Below, in pieces: positions 23,960 to 32,060 of a stretch of 35,656 bases of DNA; position 1 is the first letter of the stretch; every line of letters begins with the position of its first letter. The notes under the pieces are model-generated. The model had not been told where the DNA came from and did not search any database. It saw nothing but the letters and a program-made list of their open reading frames with translations. Source of the stretch: Eubacterium sp. (GTDB lineage Bacteria; Bacillota; Clostridia; Lachnospirales; Lachnospiraceae). The stretch is from contig JAGBBZ010000040.1 in the NCBI GenBank assembly GCA_017938215.1, positions 1 to 35,656 on the forward strand, read 5' to 3'. A program made the position numbers and the translations under genes.

Positions 23960-24793
23960 ATGACAGACAAAAAAATACTTACCATTCAAGATATATCTTG
24001 TGTCGGACAATGTTCCCTGACCGTTGCACTTCCTATCATTTCTGCTTGCGGAATTGAAACATGTGTATTACCATCTGCTGTATTATCTACACACACTGCC
24101 GGTTTTAGCGGGTATACCTTTCGCGATTTGACAGAGGATATGCCAAACATCAAAGACCATTGGAAAAAAGAAGGCATCTCATTTGACGCAATCTATACCG
24201 GTTACCTGGGAAGCACCAAACAAATTGATTATGTCGCTGACATTTTTGCCGAAGTGGCAAGTGATACATGTATAAAAATCGTTGATCCTGCCATGGCAGA
24301 TAACGGCAACTTGTATCCGGGTTTTGACGCAGAATTCGTACAATCCATGAAAGGACTCTGTGGAAAATGCGACTATCTCCTTCCAAACATTTCGGAAGCA
24401 TGCCTTCTAACCGATACGGAGTATAAAACCGAGTATGATGAAGCGTATATCACTCTTCTTCTTGACCGCTTAATGGCTCTTGGTTGTAAAAATATCATTC
24501 TCACAGGAGTGTCCTACGCAACCGGAAAAACAGGCGTTGTTGTTTACGAAAATAACACCTATTCCTACTATGAGCATGTTAAAATTGCCGATGGTTGCCA
24601 CGGAACCGGCGATATTTATGCCTCTTCTTTTGTGGGTGCATTGCTTCAAGGCAAGACTGCATATGATGCCGCCAAAATCGCCGCTGACTATGTGCTGGAA
24701 TGTATCAAGGAAACACAAAAAGCCGACAATCATTGGTATGGTGCCAAGTTTGAACCCGTGCTTTATAAGTTGATCGAAGCCGTTCGGAACTAG
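23960..24793 (+). CDS. pdxY: Pyridoxamine/pyridoxal kinase (ribokinase family)
   Basis: A 277-residue PfkB/ribokinase-fold kinase that phosphorylates pyridoxal or pyridoxamine (vitamin B6 salvage). ILTIQDISCVGQCSLTVALP and LPSAVLSTHTAGFSGYTFRD are the substrate-binding N-terminus of PdxK/PdxY proteins. IVDPAMADNG and LLPNISEACLLT follow, and DGCHGTGDIYASSFVGALL holds the catalytic Asp of GTGD. The length is normal. The ATG at 23960 has AAAGGAG upstream. The gene follows a MocR regulator, a pairing typical of PLP homeostasis, although that regulator is truncated here. Activity on the pyrimidine HMP (ThiD-like) cannot be excluded but is less likely. The symbol marks the family; pdxK is equally possible. 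Confidence 0.85.
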   Translation: MTDKKILTIQDISCVGQCSLTVALPIISACGIETCVLPSAVLSTHTAGFSGYTFRDLTEDMPNIKDHWKKEGISFDAIYTGYLGSTKQIDYVADIFAEVASDTCIKIVDPAMADNGNLYPGFDAEFVQSMKGLCGKCDYLLPNISEACLLTDTEYKTEYDEAYITLLLDRLMALGCKNIILTGVSYATGKTGVVVYENNTYSYYEHVKIADGCHGTGDIYASSFVGALLQGKTAYDAAKIAADYVLECIKETQKADNHWYGAKFEPVLYKLIEAVRN

Positions 24794-24827
24794 TTTAAAG
24801 ACATCAAAGGGGTTTACATACATAAAG

Positions 24828-24877
24828 GAAACTATCACATACTAAATTCTTGATTCAGTATGTGATAGTTTCTTTTT
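24828..24877. terminator. Strong terminator between pdxY and metG
   Basis: A perfect 16-bp stem: GAAACTATCACATACT (24828-24843) with AGTATGTGATAGTTTC (24857-24872), followed by TTTTTC on the plus strand. On the minus strand it ends in TTTCCTTT, so it can also end the metG transcript. Confidence 0.9.
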
Positions 24878-24887
24878 CATTTCTAGG

Positions 24888-26519
24888 TTATTTGGATAAT
24901 GAGTTCAATTTTTTCAGTTCTTCCTCCACCACTTTCTTATCAATTCGTTCAAACAAAATATGTATTTCGGGAAGCACATAGCCACTGGGTACTTCCTTTC
25001 GTTTCCATGCATTGTCCACATGTAACCATTCCCTCACTTTCGCCGAGGAAAATGGTAAAAACGGTTCCAGCACCGTGGATAAATTGGCGATTATCTGCAC
25101 ACATTGATATAACGTATTTTTGCACGCTGTCTCATCCGTGATTCTGGTGCTCCATGGCTGCTCTGTATCAAAAAATTTGTTAGCAGCTCGCACCGATTCA
25201 AAAATGCGATTTAATGCGTCTTTGAATGCTCCTTTTTCAATCAAACTACCAACCTCTGCAAACAAATTTTCAATCTCTGTTTCTATTTCGGGTTTGCTAT
25301 TTCCTTCTGGAATTACACCGTCCCAATATTTTGTAATGAATGACAAGGAACGATTGATAAAGTTTCCGTAGGCCCCTAGCAGTTCACCATTGTGACTGTT
25401 GACATACTCGCGCCAAGAAAAATCCGCATCCTTCTTCTCTGGTCCGTTGGCAAGAAAAAAGTAGCGAAGGGAATCGGGATCATATCGATTTAAAATATCT
25501 TTTACCCATATAGCATAATTCTTGCTTGTGGATATTTTCCGTCCTTCCAATGTAAGATACTCACTGGATACGATTTGATCTGGCAAATGCCAACCACCCC
25601 CATTTGCCAACAATAGCGATGGTAAAATAATAGTATGAAATGGAATGTTGTCTTTGCCATGGACATAGTAATGTTTCGCATGTTCGCCCCATAGTTCCTC
25701 AAAACTGCTGCCTCTTTCTTCGGCTGACAGTTTGCTTGCAGACAAATACCCCAATACATTTTCCGCCCAGATATAGACTGTCTTCTCATCGTAACCTTCT
25801 TTCGGCACTGGAATTCCCCACTCTAAATCTCTCGTCAATGCTCGGTCTCGTAAGCCTTCCTGAATATAGCGATTGGTAAAGGAAACGGCATTTTTACGCC
25901 ACCCTTTTTGATGATCTACCAGTTTTCGAAGCTGTGGCTCCAACTTGGAGATGGCAATGTATAAATGTTTGGAATCCCGAAATGTAATTGGTCTCCCACA
26001 AACTGCACAGATGGGTTCGATCAACGTTTCCGGTTCTAACACCTCACCACAAGCATCGCATTGATCCCCTCGCGTATCCGCTCCGCACTTTGGACATTTT
26101 CCTAGTACAAACCGATCTGCTAAGAAACTATTACAATCCTCACAATATGCTTGCGCGGTTTCCTTCTCATATACATACTCACTTTCGTAAAGCGTTTCAT
26201 GAAATTCTTGGATGAATTCCTTGTGCTCTTCCGAAGACGTTTTGGTGTAAACGTCATAGCTAAAGCCAAGCTTTTCAAAACACTGGGTAAACTCTTCATG
26301 ATAATAATCACTGATTTCCTGTGGTGTCTTCTTCTCCTGCTTTGCCCGGATAGCAACCGGCGTCCCGTGACAATCACTTCCTGATACAAAATATACATTG
26401 TCGCCAATGGCTCTGTGATATCTTGCTAACACGTCTCCTGGCAACAATCCTGCAATGTGTCCGATGTGTAGGGAACCATTGGCATATGGCCAGGCTCCTC
26501 CGATTAAAATATTGTTCAT
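24888..26519 (-). CDS. metG: Methionyl-tRNA synthetase, short form
   Basis: A 543-residue synthetase that charges tRNA-Met. HIGH is at 18-21. Two zinc knuckles lie at C126/C129/C142/C145 and C154/C157/C171/C174. The KMSKS loop is changed to KISTS (328-332). The anticodon-binding helical domain follows (about 385-520). The C-terminal EMAP/Trbp111 tRNA-binding domain of many bacterial MetRS is absent. The KISTS loop and the short length resemble the second, MetRS2-type enzymes that some Firmicutes keep beside a housekeeping copy (from memory of the family; not certain). The ATG at 26519 has GAGGT about 9 bp upstream. Expression is controlled by the T-box directly upstream. Confidence 0.92.
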   Translation of the reverse strand: MNNILIGGAWPYANGSLHIGHIAGLLPGDVLARYHRAIGDNVYFVSGSDCHGTPVAIRAKQEKKTPQEISDYYHEEFTQCFEKLGFSYDVYTKTSSEEHKEFIQEFHETLYESEYVYEKETAQAYCEDCNSFLADRFVLGKCPKCGADTRGDQCDACGEVLEPETLIEPICAVCGRPITFRDSKHLYIAISKLEPQLRKLVDHQKGWRKNAVSFTNRYIQEGLRDRALTRDLEWGIPVPKEGYDEKTVYIWAENVLGYLSASKLSAEERGSSFEELWGEHAKHYYVHGKDNIPFHTIILPSLLLANGGGWHLPDQIVSSEYLTLEGRKISTSKNYAIWVKDILNRYDPDSLRYFFLANGPEKKDADFSWREYVNSHNGELLGAYGNFINRSLSFITKYWDGVIPEGNSKPEIETEIENLFAEVGSLIEKGAFKDALNRIFESVRAANKFFDTEQPWSTRITDETACKNTLYQCVQIIANLSTVLEPFLPFSSAKVREWLHVDNAWKRKEVPSGYVLPEIHILFERIDKKVVEEELKKLNSLSK

Positions 26520-26622
26520 AAGCTTCTACCTCATTTCTGAATAAATTTGTGTGAGCATAACGCTCATGTTTGTGATAACAACTTGCAGCGAATTAACGAT
26601 ACATGTATTTGTGCATAAGAAA

Positions 26623-26902
26623 AGCCCTCCTCTCTGAAAAATTTCTTTTTCAGGGACGAGAGCTATGGTCGCTTCGTGTTACCACCCCAAATTCACCCAT
26701 ACCTCACGGTAGGAGCCTCAACAACTACGGACAAGAGATGACTCATCGATAGTCTGGCACTGTAACGGGTGCACCCGTCGTAGCCTAGGCACGTATGCTT
26801 CGGTACGCAGCTCCGAGACCATCTTCAATCGTTCCTTCTGTACTTGCTCTCACCAACACAAGCTCTCTGTAACATATCTAACGATTTACTCTTCTCTTCA
26901 TC
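26623..26902 (-). promoter_or_regulatory. T-box riboswitch, methionine-specific
   Basis: On the minus strand the leader begins GATGAAGAGAAGAGTAAATC. Stem I is closed by AATCGTT/AACGATT. The specifier position reads ATG (26822-26820) before GTCTCGGAGC. The T-box sequence AATTTGGGGTGGTAACACG (26692-26674) would pair with uncharged tRNA. The terminator is CTGAAAAA/TTTTTCAG, extended by a GGAGGGC arm and followed by TTTTC. Uncharged tRNA-Met would stabilise the antiterminator and allow metG transcription. The T-box motif and terminator are unambiguous; the specifier codon agrees with the downstream gene. Confidence 0.93.
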
Positions 26903-26920
26903 GCCTTTTTGTTTTTATCA

Positions 26921-26948
26921 ATTCTAGCAGAATTTAAATTTTTGTCAA
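26921..26948 (-). promoter_or_regulatory. Promoter of the metG T-box transcript
   Basis: Minus-strand TTGACA (26948-26943), 16 bp and TAGAAT (26926-26921), with an extended TGC. Transcription would begin just before the T-box. Confidence 0.8.
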
Positions 26949-26956
26949 GAGGGAAC

Positions 26957-27553
26957 TTATTTTTCCACTCGATATCTCGCCTTTGTAAACTGATACTCCC
27001 CAATTTCAAATTTATTGTCTATAATTTTCTTTGGTAATACGCGAGATTCGATAAACTCTTTTGTCACAATAACAAAAATCTGTTTTTCGCCATCTTCCAC
27101 TAGAAAATAGGCATGATCCATCTCGCCAAACATGTGATACATCTGATCTGTTCCAAATGGTGCATCAAACACCCATCCCAGCAGCTCACTTACAATTTTC
27201 TGACTTTTCGTACTTTTCTTCTTTGCCAGCAATGGGATGATTTCGCAGGATGAATATTTTTCATACACAACTGCTTCCTGCTTACTTCGAAGTTTCCCTT
27301 CCTTTTTGTAATCTGAAAGTTCAATCTGTTCCTTGATCACAGCCTTGTTAAAATCTTCCCCTTCATCCAGTAAAAAATCGATACTTACGTCTAATACACC
27401 AGCTAACATACGAAGATTTTCTACATCTGGAATTCCCTGACCAGACTCCCATTTCGTCACTGCTTGCCTAGACACACATAGTCTTTCTGCCAGTTCCGCC
27501 TGTGTTAAGCCTACATTCTTTCTTGCTTCTTTAATTTTCTCTCCTAGTTTCAT
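26957..27553 (-). CDS. XRE-family transcriptional regulator
   Basis: A 198-residue regulator. Residues about 3-58 are a Cro/C1-type HTH (IKEARKNVGLTQAELAERLC, VSRQAVTKWESG, IPDVENLRMLAGVLDVSID). The rest (about 90-198) is an uncharacterised alpha/beta domain with YFLVEDGEKQIFVIVTKEF, probably a sensing or dimer domain. The ATG at 27553 has GGAGG 8 bp upstream. The frame is open back to 27679, but that extension lies in a structured leader and is rejected as coding. The target is unknown. It has its own promoter at 27755-27785. Confidence 0.85.
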   Translation of the reverse strand: MKLGEKIKEARKNVGLTQAELAERLCVSRQAVTKWESGQGIPDVENLRMLAGVLDVSIDFLLDEGEDFNKAVIKEQIELSDYKKEGKLRSKQEAVVYEKYSSCEIIPLLAKKKSTKSQKIVSELLGWVFDAPFGTDQMYHMFGEMDHAYFLVEDGEKQIFVIVTKEFIESRVLPKKIIDNKFEIGEYQFTKARYRVEK

Positions 27554-27754
27554 ATTGAAATCCTCCATTCTCTGCGTACCACTCTTTTCTGCGCGGCTTT
27601 GATTGTACTTGCCCTTCGGCTGTACAATCACCATAAGCGATTTCCGAAAAAAGTACAAGAAACGGTCTATAGCATCCATGCAACGCTGCGTAGCATTGCC
27701 GTTTTTTCGCCCTTTTTACATAATAAGAGCGTACTTGTGATATGCCACTTTTTT
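27554..27754 (-). promoter_or_regulatory. About 200-nt structured leader of the XRE gene
   Basis: Minus-strand RNA from the TATAAT promoter would contain a stem AAACGG/CCGTTT (27704-27660) enclosing GCAATGCT-ACGC-AGCGTTGC (27699-27680). Next come a T-run (GTACTTTTTTCGG), then TGATTGTAC/GTACAATCA (27630-27600) with an inner GCC/GGC, and finally AGAATGGAGGA as RBS. Two ordered hairpins before an RBS suggest a cis-regulatory RNA or a repeat element. It is not a riboswitch class I recognise. Confidence 0.45.
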
Positions 27755-27785
27755 ATTATAACATATAACGTATCCATTTCATCAA
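27755..27785 (-). promoter_or_regulatory. Promoter of the XRE gene
   Basis: Minus-strand TATAAT (27760-27755) with an extended TGT. TTGATG (27785-27780) is 19 bp upstream, so the extended -10 is probably the main element. Confidence 0.6.
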
Positions 27786-27793
27786 ATTAGTAA

Positions 27794-27826
27794 AAAACAG
27801 GAAACCGATCATAGATTTCCTGTTTT
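27794..27826 (-). terminator. Terminator of the GH43-CotH2 operon
   Basis: AAAACAGGAAA (27794-27804) pairs with TTTCCTGTTTT (27816-27826). On the minus strand TTTTTTACT follows. It lies 18 bp after the CotH2 stop. Confidence 0.85.
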
Positions 27827-27843
27827 CTTATTCCCTCTGGAAT

Positions 27844-30024
27844 TTAATTATCTTTACACCATTTCTCCACAATCGGTATAATTTTATTATATCGATTTGT
27901 CACAAAACTTTTGATGTTTTTGACATTGGTATCAAAGGAACCATGCAACCAAGAATTCTCTCCATAAAATCTCGTATAGAAATCCATCATCAATGGTTTG
28001 TACAAATTCGTATATTCGTCCAATTTTTTCTTGCATGCATTCGGTTCGAAGTTGACCGAACCAATTTCCTTTATCGTAGCCAAAAACTTATCTTGGAACT
28101 TCGGATTTTTCATAACAGCTGCAAACAACTTATCTTCTTTCAATGCCACAGCCAAAGAATCCGTCGTTATATCCGTATGCCCATACAGTCCCATGGAGTA
28201 TTCGGTATCAAACAAAAGATATCGCCATTTCCCATCTGCATACTTATTGGTACTGTCTGGTGTTCTCGCTCGCCAAAGTTGATAATTCTTTTCCGGATTC
28301 CAATCATAATTCGCAATGTAAATATGTGTTGCATAAAAATCTGCAAAACTATCAATATCCATAACATTACAAAATTCATTGTACACATTTTCATCCGTGA
28401 AATCTTTGTCAGAGTAAGACCACAACGCCTCATAGTAAGCTTTGTCTGTCTCTTCGCCTTCATCCAATTCCCCTTCTTTGAAAATCATAATGTTTTTCTT
28501 GTCGACACCAAACGTTCTTTCCAAATTGTTATCACCATACTTTTCAGTCAAGTTGTAAAGTCCCCAATACTCACCATTCAAGAACAATACACTTGGTGCC
28601 GTTGCCTGAATCTGATAATTACGGTTTGCTACTTGGTTCTGAATAAACAAATCACGAATCTTGGTATACTCGGTGTCGTTTCCACCGTTTCGAAGCATAA
28701 CGGATTTGTACTTTTGAATAGCATTTCCAGAAACGTCGGTATCATTTGGCAACAATGGATATTCCAGATTTTTCATACCATATTCCTCACGGAAATAAAC
28801 ATTAAAACTCTTTTGTCCGTACATACGACTTGCCCCGCCATGGATACGGATTCCAATCGGAGCCTCAAATTTAACAGTCTCCGTTGCACTATCCATATAC
28901 AACATATCTGCTGTACGCTCCCACTCTTTTCCGTGTTGCGTATAATTTCCCTGATAATTCCAGTACTCGCGTTTTGAAATAAGGGTGCTTGCCTCGCCTG
29001 TTGTCTTCCATTTTTTAAATTCATTTCCCAGCACATATATTCCTGATTGTTCATTCAACAAATTTTCCGGTGGTGTTACAATGGAAATAACCGATGCACC
29101 TTTATACTTCTTTGAAATGTCATTTCCCACAAAAAATGTTCGATTTACAACCGGACTCATATCTCCATTTGGACTAACAGCAACCAACCGTAAAACCGTA
29201 CATTTTGCCACTTCACGATTGGCAGGTACATAATCGTATCCGCTTCCTTCAATGTACATTTTCTTAATATTGGCTTCCGCTGCCAACACATTTGCCTTCT
29301 TGTTGCGATTCTCAATGTCAATCTTTCCTGTATATTTCTTGGCGTTTACTGTCGGTATACTTCCATCGGTCGTATAGTAAATCGTCATTCCAGGCTGTGC
29401 TGCCATTGTCAATCGGAAACTATTTTTGTATGTTCCCGTTTCTGCTGAAGTAAACGGAGTAGCAGGTGTACCACCTGTGTATGCGTCAAACGCAGGTACC
29501 GGATTTTCCACATAAACACGACATGTGATTTTTTTCTTATCTACCTTTGCCGTAACCTTCGCACATCCAGCTCCCATAGCAGTGACAAGACCACCATTTG
29601 TAACCGTAGCCACTTTCTTATCGTCGCTACTCCACGTTGCTTTCTTCTTTGTTCCTTTTACTTTGAGCTGTGTTGTAGCACCTTTTACCAACGATTGCTC
29701 GGAAGCATTTAAACCAATAACCGTCACCTTACAAGTATACTTTTTCTTAGCTACTTTCGCTGTAATCTTTGCTGTCCCAACTTTTTTCGCTTTCACTTTT
29801 CCTTTTTTGGTAACGGTAGCAATCTTCTTTTTGTTCGTTTTCCATTTTACCTTGCCTTTGGCACGTTTTACTTTTAATTTTACCGTTTTACCAACCGGCA
29901 ATGTTACTTTCTTATAATTTAATTTCGGTTTTTTGGCAGCCTCTGTCGGTACCGAATCATTTGCTCCGCTTAACAAAGAAATTCCAAGCACGCATAGCGC
30001 CACCCCAACCATTCTCTTTTTCAT
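27844..30024 (-). CDS. Secreted CotH-kinase-family protein with two Ig-like domains (CotH2)
   Basis: A 726-residue exported protein. The signal peptide (about 1-29) has no lipobox. Two Lys-rich bacterial Ig-like repeats follow (about 35-103 and 105-173; WKTNKKKIATVTKKGKVKA and WSSDDKKVATVTNGGLVTA), a type that often binds cell walls. A chitobiase-like domain (about 187-240; NSFRLTMAAQPGMTIYYTTD) and the CotH domain (about 300-720) complete it. The CotH part has GGASRMYGQKSFN, LRNGGNDTEYTKIRDLF, NGEYWGLYNLTEKYGDNN, NYDWNPEKNYQLWRAR and LLFDTEYSMGLYG. From the chitobiase domain on it is largely collinear with 7616-9349, so they are paralogues with different anchors. It starts 26 bp after the GH43 stop and has GGAGG 7 bp before the ATG. 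The Ig region has very high Lys content, fitting electrostatic wall binding. Confidence 0.88.
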   Translation of the reverse strand: MKKRMVGVALCVLGISLLSGANDSVPTEAAKKPKLNYKKVTLPVGKTVKLKVKRAKGKVKWKTNKKKIATVTKKGKVKAKKVGTAKITAKVAKKKYTCKVTVIGLNASEQSLVKGATTQLKVKGTKKKATWSSDDKKVATVTNGGLVTAMGAGCAKVTAKVDKKKITCRVYVENPVPAFDAYTGGTPATPFTSAETGTYKNSFRLTMAAQPGMTIYYTTDGSIPTVNAKKYTGKIDIENRNKKANVLAAEANIKKMYIEGSGYDYVPANREVAKCTVLRLVAVSPNGDMSPVVNRTFFVGNDISKKYKGASVISIVTPPENLLNEQSGIYVLGNEFKKWKTTGEASTLISKREYWNYQGNYTQHGKEWERTADMLYMDSATETVKFEAPIGIRIHGGASRMYGQKSFNVYFREEYGMKNLEYPLLPNDTDVSGNAIQKYKSVMLRNGGNDTEYTKIRDLFIQNQVANRNYQIQATAPSVLFLNGEYWGLYNLTEKYGDNNLERTFGVDKKNIMIFKEGELDEGEETDKAYYEALWSYSDKDFTDENVYNEFCNVMDIDSFADFYATHIYIANYDWNPEKNYQLWRARTPDSTNKYADGKWRYLLFDTEYSMGLYGHTDITTDSLAVALKEDKLFAAVMKNPKFQDKFLATIKEIGSVNFEPNACKKKLDEYTNLYKPLMMDFYTRFYGENSWLHGSFDTNVKNIKSFVTNRYNKIIPIVEKWCKDN

Positions 30025-30050
30025 TGTTATACCTCCATTTATTTTCGCGT

Positions 30051-31922
30051 CTACAAAAGTTCAAAGGAATGCAATTGCGCAGTTCCTCCACCTCGATACG
30101 TGAAGTAAATCGCTTGCTTTCCATTTGGTATTTCTACTTTTGCAAAATACTCTTCCCATACATTGGTATACTGAACCGGGATTTCCGCCAGCACTTCACC
30201 ATTCCATGCCGTCTTCACTTCAAAAATGCCATCCGCATAACCCCTTGCAGTAATTTTTATACCTGTCACATTCTCACACTCAAAATATTTGAAACCTGCC
30301 GTAGCGGAGTCCGTAATCTCGGCAATATATCCTGTCACTTCTTCTCCATCTCTGCCATCTTGCATGATTCTTGGAACGCCATGTGCTCCCACATACGCTT
30401 CCGGCTTATCCATAAACAAGTGACAAGCAAGGTATGCCGGATATTGTCCTTTTCCTTCCAACGGACCGCCATTTAATCCACAGGATGTAATCTCAACTTG
30501 TGGAATTGTTCCATCCGCTTGTATCTCAATCTTTTCTGCACATCCTTGTCGGCAATACCAGCTGTTCTTTGTATGACGATGATAAAACACGTACCATTCT
30601 CCTGCAATTTCAACAATACTTCCGTGATTGTTGGCACCATATGCCATAGGAAGGTCTGCCGGTTTATCACGATCCAGATTCAAATCGCAATTACTTACCA
30701 CAACTCCCCCATATTGAAACTCTCTGTCTGGATACTTACTGGTTGCATAGCATAATTCATGCATAACACTGGATGAATAAATAAAATAGTACATATCTTT
30801 CACTTTACGGATGGAGGAAGCTTCAAAAAACGGATGCACTTCAAAACTTGTTCCTGCCGCATACTCACATCCCGGTACTACAAGTTTCGGATTTTCCTCA
30901 ATGGTCAACATATCCTCTCCAAGAATGGTGACCATTGATCCGGTACGCGACGTATCGCCAGCGCCACAAAAACCTGTAAATAAATATGTACGTTTCCCTT
31001 CCGTCAAAACTCCCGGATCAAACTGTGGTTCGTCCGTATCTCGTTCTCCCAGGCGTTTTCCATCCTTATCATGTACATAACCATAAAATTCATAGTTGCC
31101 CGCCGGTGTATCACATACCGCCACAGATACAACCGAGGCATGATCCAATACGTAATAAAGATAGTATCTTCCGTCAGGTCCCACGGTTACATCGGGAGCA
31201 TATAGACACATTTTCCCATCCGTATTCAGCGGATCTTGTGTCTTCTTGTATATGACGCCCTCATATCTCCAATTCCACAGTTCGTCAATCGGGGCTGACC
31301 AACAAACATAATCTCCCAGACAAAATACATGTCCCTCATAAAAATCGTGGGAACCATAAATGTATACGCGCCCTTCAAACACGTAAGGCTCTCCGTCCGG
31401 AATATACTCCCAGGATGGCAAGTATGGATTTACCGCCTGTTTTCGTTCCACTGAAAAACCACGAACATGTTCCTGCTCGCACAGTTCTCCCGTACTGTAT
31501 ATATGTACAATAATGTCATCCAACACAAACTCCAATTCCCCGTACAATTCCACCTTTTCCAGCCATGCCAGCGATTCACTATCTGTGGAAATTCGAGGTG
31601 TCGTTTTACAGACGCCATTCTTCTGGATTATCCCATTATTCTCAATAAATAATCGGCACGTTTTCCCTTGATCATCCACTCCTTCCAAGATGTACCGAGC
31701 CGATAATCGTCGGTCTTCACTCGCCTTTTGAAATTGTGTATCCACAGCACCTGGTAACGTTTTTCCAGAAAACCACTTGGTATCCGTATAGCCTTCAAAC
31801 ACCAATTGTTCTACGTCGCTCATTTTCCCATTTACCCGCTGAGAATCTGTGATTTGAATTACCAATCGAATCACTTCACCGGTTGGGTATTTTTTCGTTT
31901 TGTACTCAAAGTTATTTTTCAC
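30051..31922 (-). CDS. GH43-family glycosidase with DUF3237-like N-terminus and CBM6-like C-terminus
   Basis: A 623-residue protein without a signal peptide. Residues about 15-145 resemble DUF3237 (LSARYILEGVDDQG, LFIENNGI, TTPRISTDSESLAWLE, IIVHIYST). A five-bladed GH43 domain follows: D176 in PDGEPYVFEGRVYIYGSHD is the likely base, YAPDVTVGPDGRYYLYY a typical blade, D302 in FDPGV the probable pKa modulator and E367 in FFEASSIRKVKDMYYFIY the likely acid. About 520-623 is a CBM6-like beta-sandwich ending in TAQLHSFEL. GH43 enzymes cleave xylosides or arabinosides. The GTG at 31922 has GGGGGAT 6 bp upstream. It is the first gene of the operon with CotH2. The domain fusion is unusual, and the DUF3237 call is less sure than the GH43 call. 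Confidence 0.8.
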   Translation of the reverse strand: MKNNFEYKTKKYPTGEVIRLVIQITDSQRVNGKMSDVEQLVFEGYTDTKWFSGKTLPGAVDTQFQKASEDRRLSARYILEGVDDQGKTCRLFIENNGIIQKNGVCKTTPRISTDSESLAWLEKVELYGELEFVLDDIIVHIYSTGELCEQEHVRGFSVERKQAVNPYLPSWEYIPDGEPYVFEGRVYIYGSHDFYEGHVFCLGDYVCWSAPIDELWNWRYEGVIYKKTQDPLNTDGKMCLYAPDVTVGPDGRYYLYYVLDHASVVSVAVCDTPAGNYEFYGYVHDKDGKRLGERDTDEPQFDPGVLTEGKRTYLFTGFCGAGDTSRTGSMVTILGEDMLTIEENPKLVVPGCEYAAGTSFEVHPFFEASSIRKVKDMYYFIYSSSVMHELCYATSKYPDREFQYGGVVVSNCDLNLDRDKPADLPMAYGANNHGSIVEIAGEWYVFYHRHTKNSWYCRQGCAEKIEIQADGTIPQVEITSCGLNGGPLEGKGQYPAYLACHLFMDKPEAYVGAHGVPRIMQDGRDGEEVTGYIAEITDSATAGFKYFECENVTGIKITARGYADGIFEVKTAWNGEVLAEIPVQYTNVWEEYFAKVEIPNGKQAIYFTYRGGGTAQLHSFELL

Positions 31923-32060
31923 ACGAATCCCCCATTTACAGTCGTTTTACTTATGGTTTCATTATATAAGAAGTTTGCATTGCTTTCATCTGTTTTTTTC
32001 TTATACACAATATCAGCAACACTTATAATGTGTCATTTTTCTCTACTTCATATTCGCATA

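Noticed and set aside
27554-27679. 42-residue N-terminal extension of the XRE regulator
   Set aside because: The extension lies in two hairpins and the RBS GGAGG. The HTH begins normally just after the ATG at 27553.
27943-28977. 344-codon plus-strand ORF over CotH2
   Set aside because: It is antisense to a clear CotH domain. The product is rich in Ile, His and Phe with no domain or RBS.
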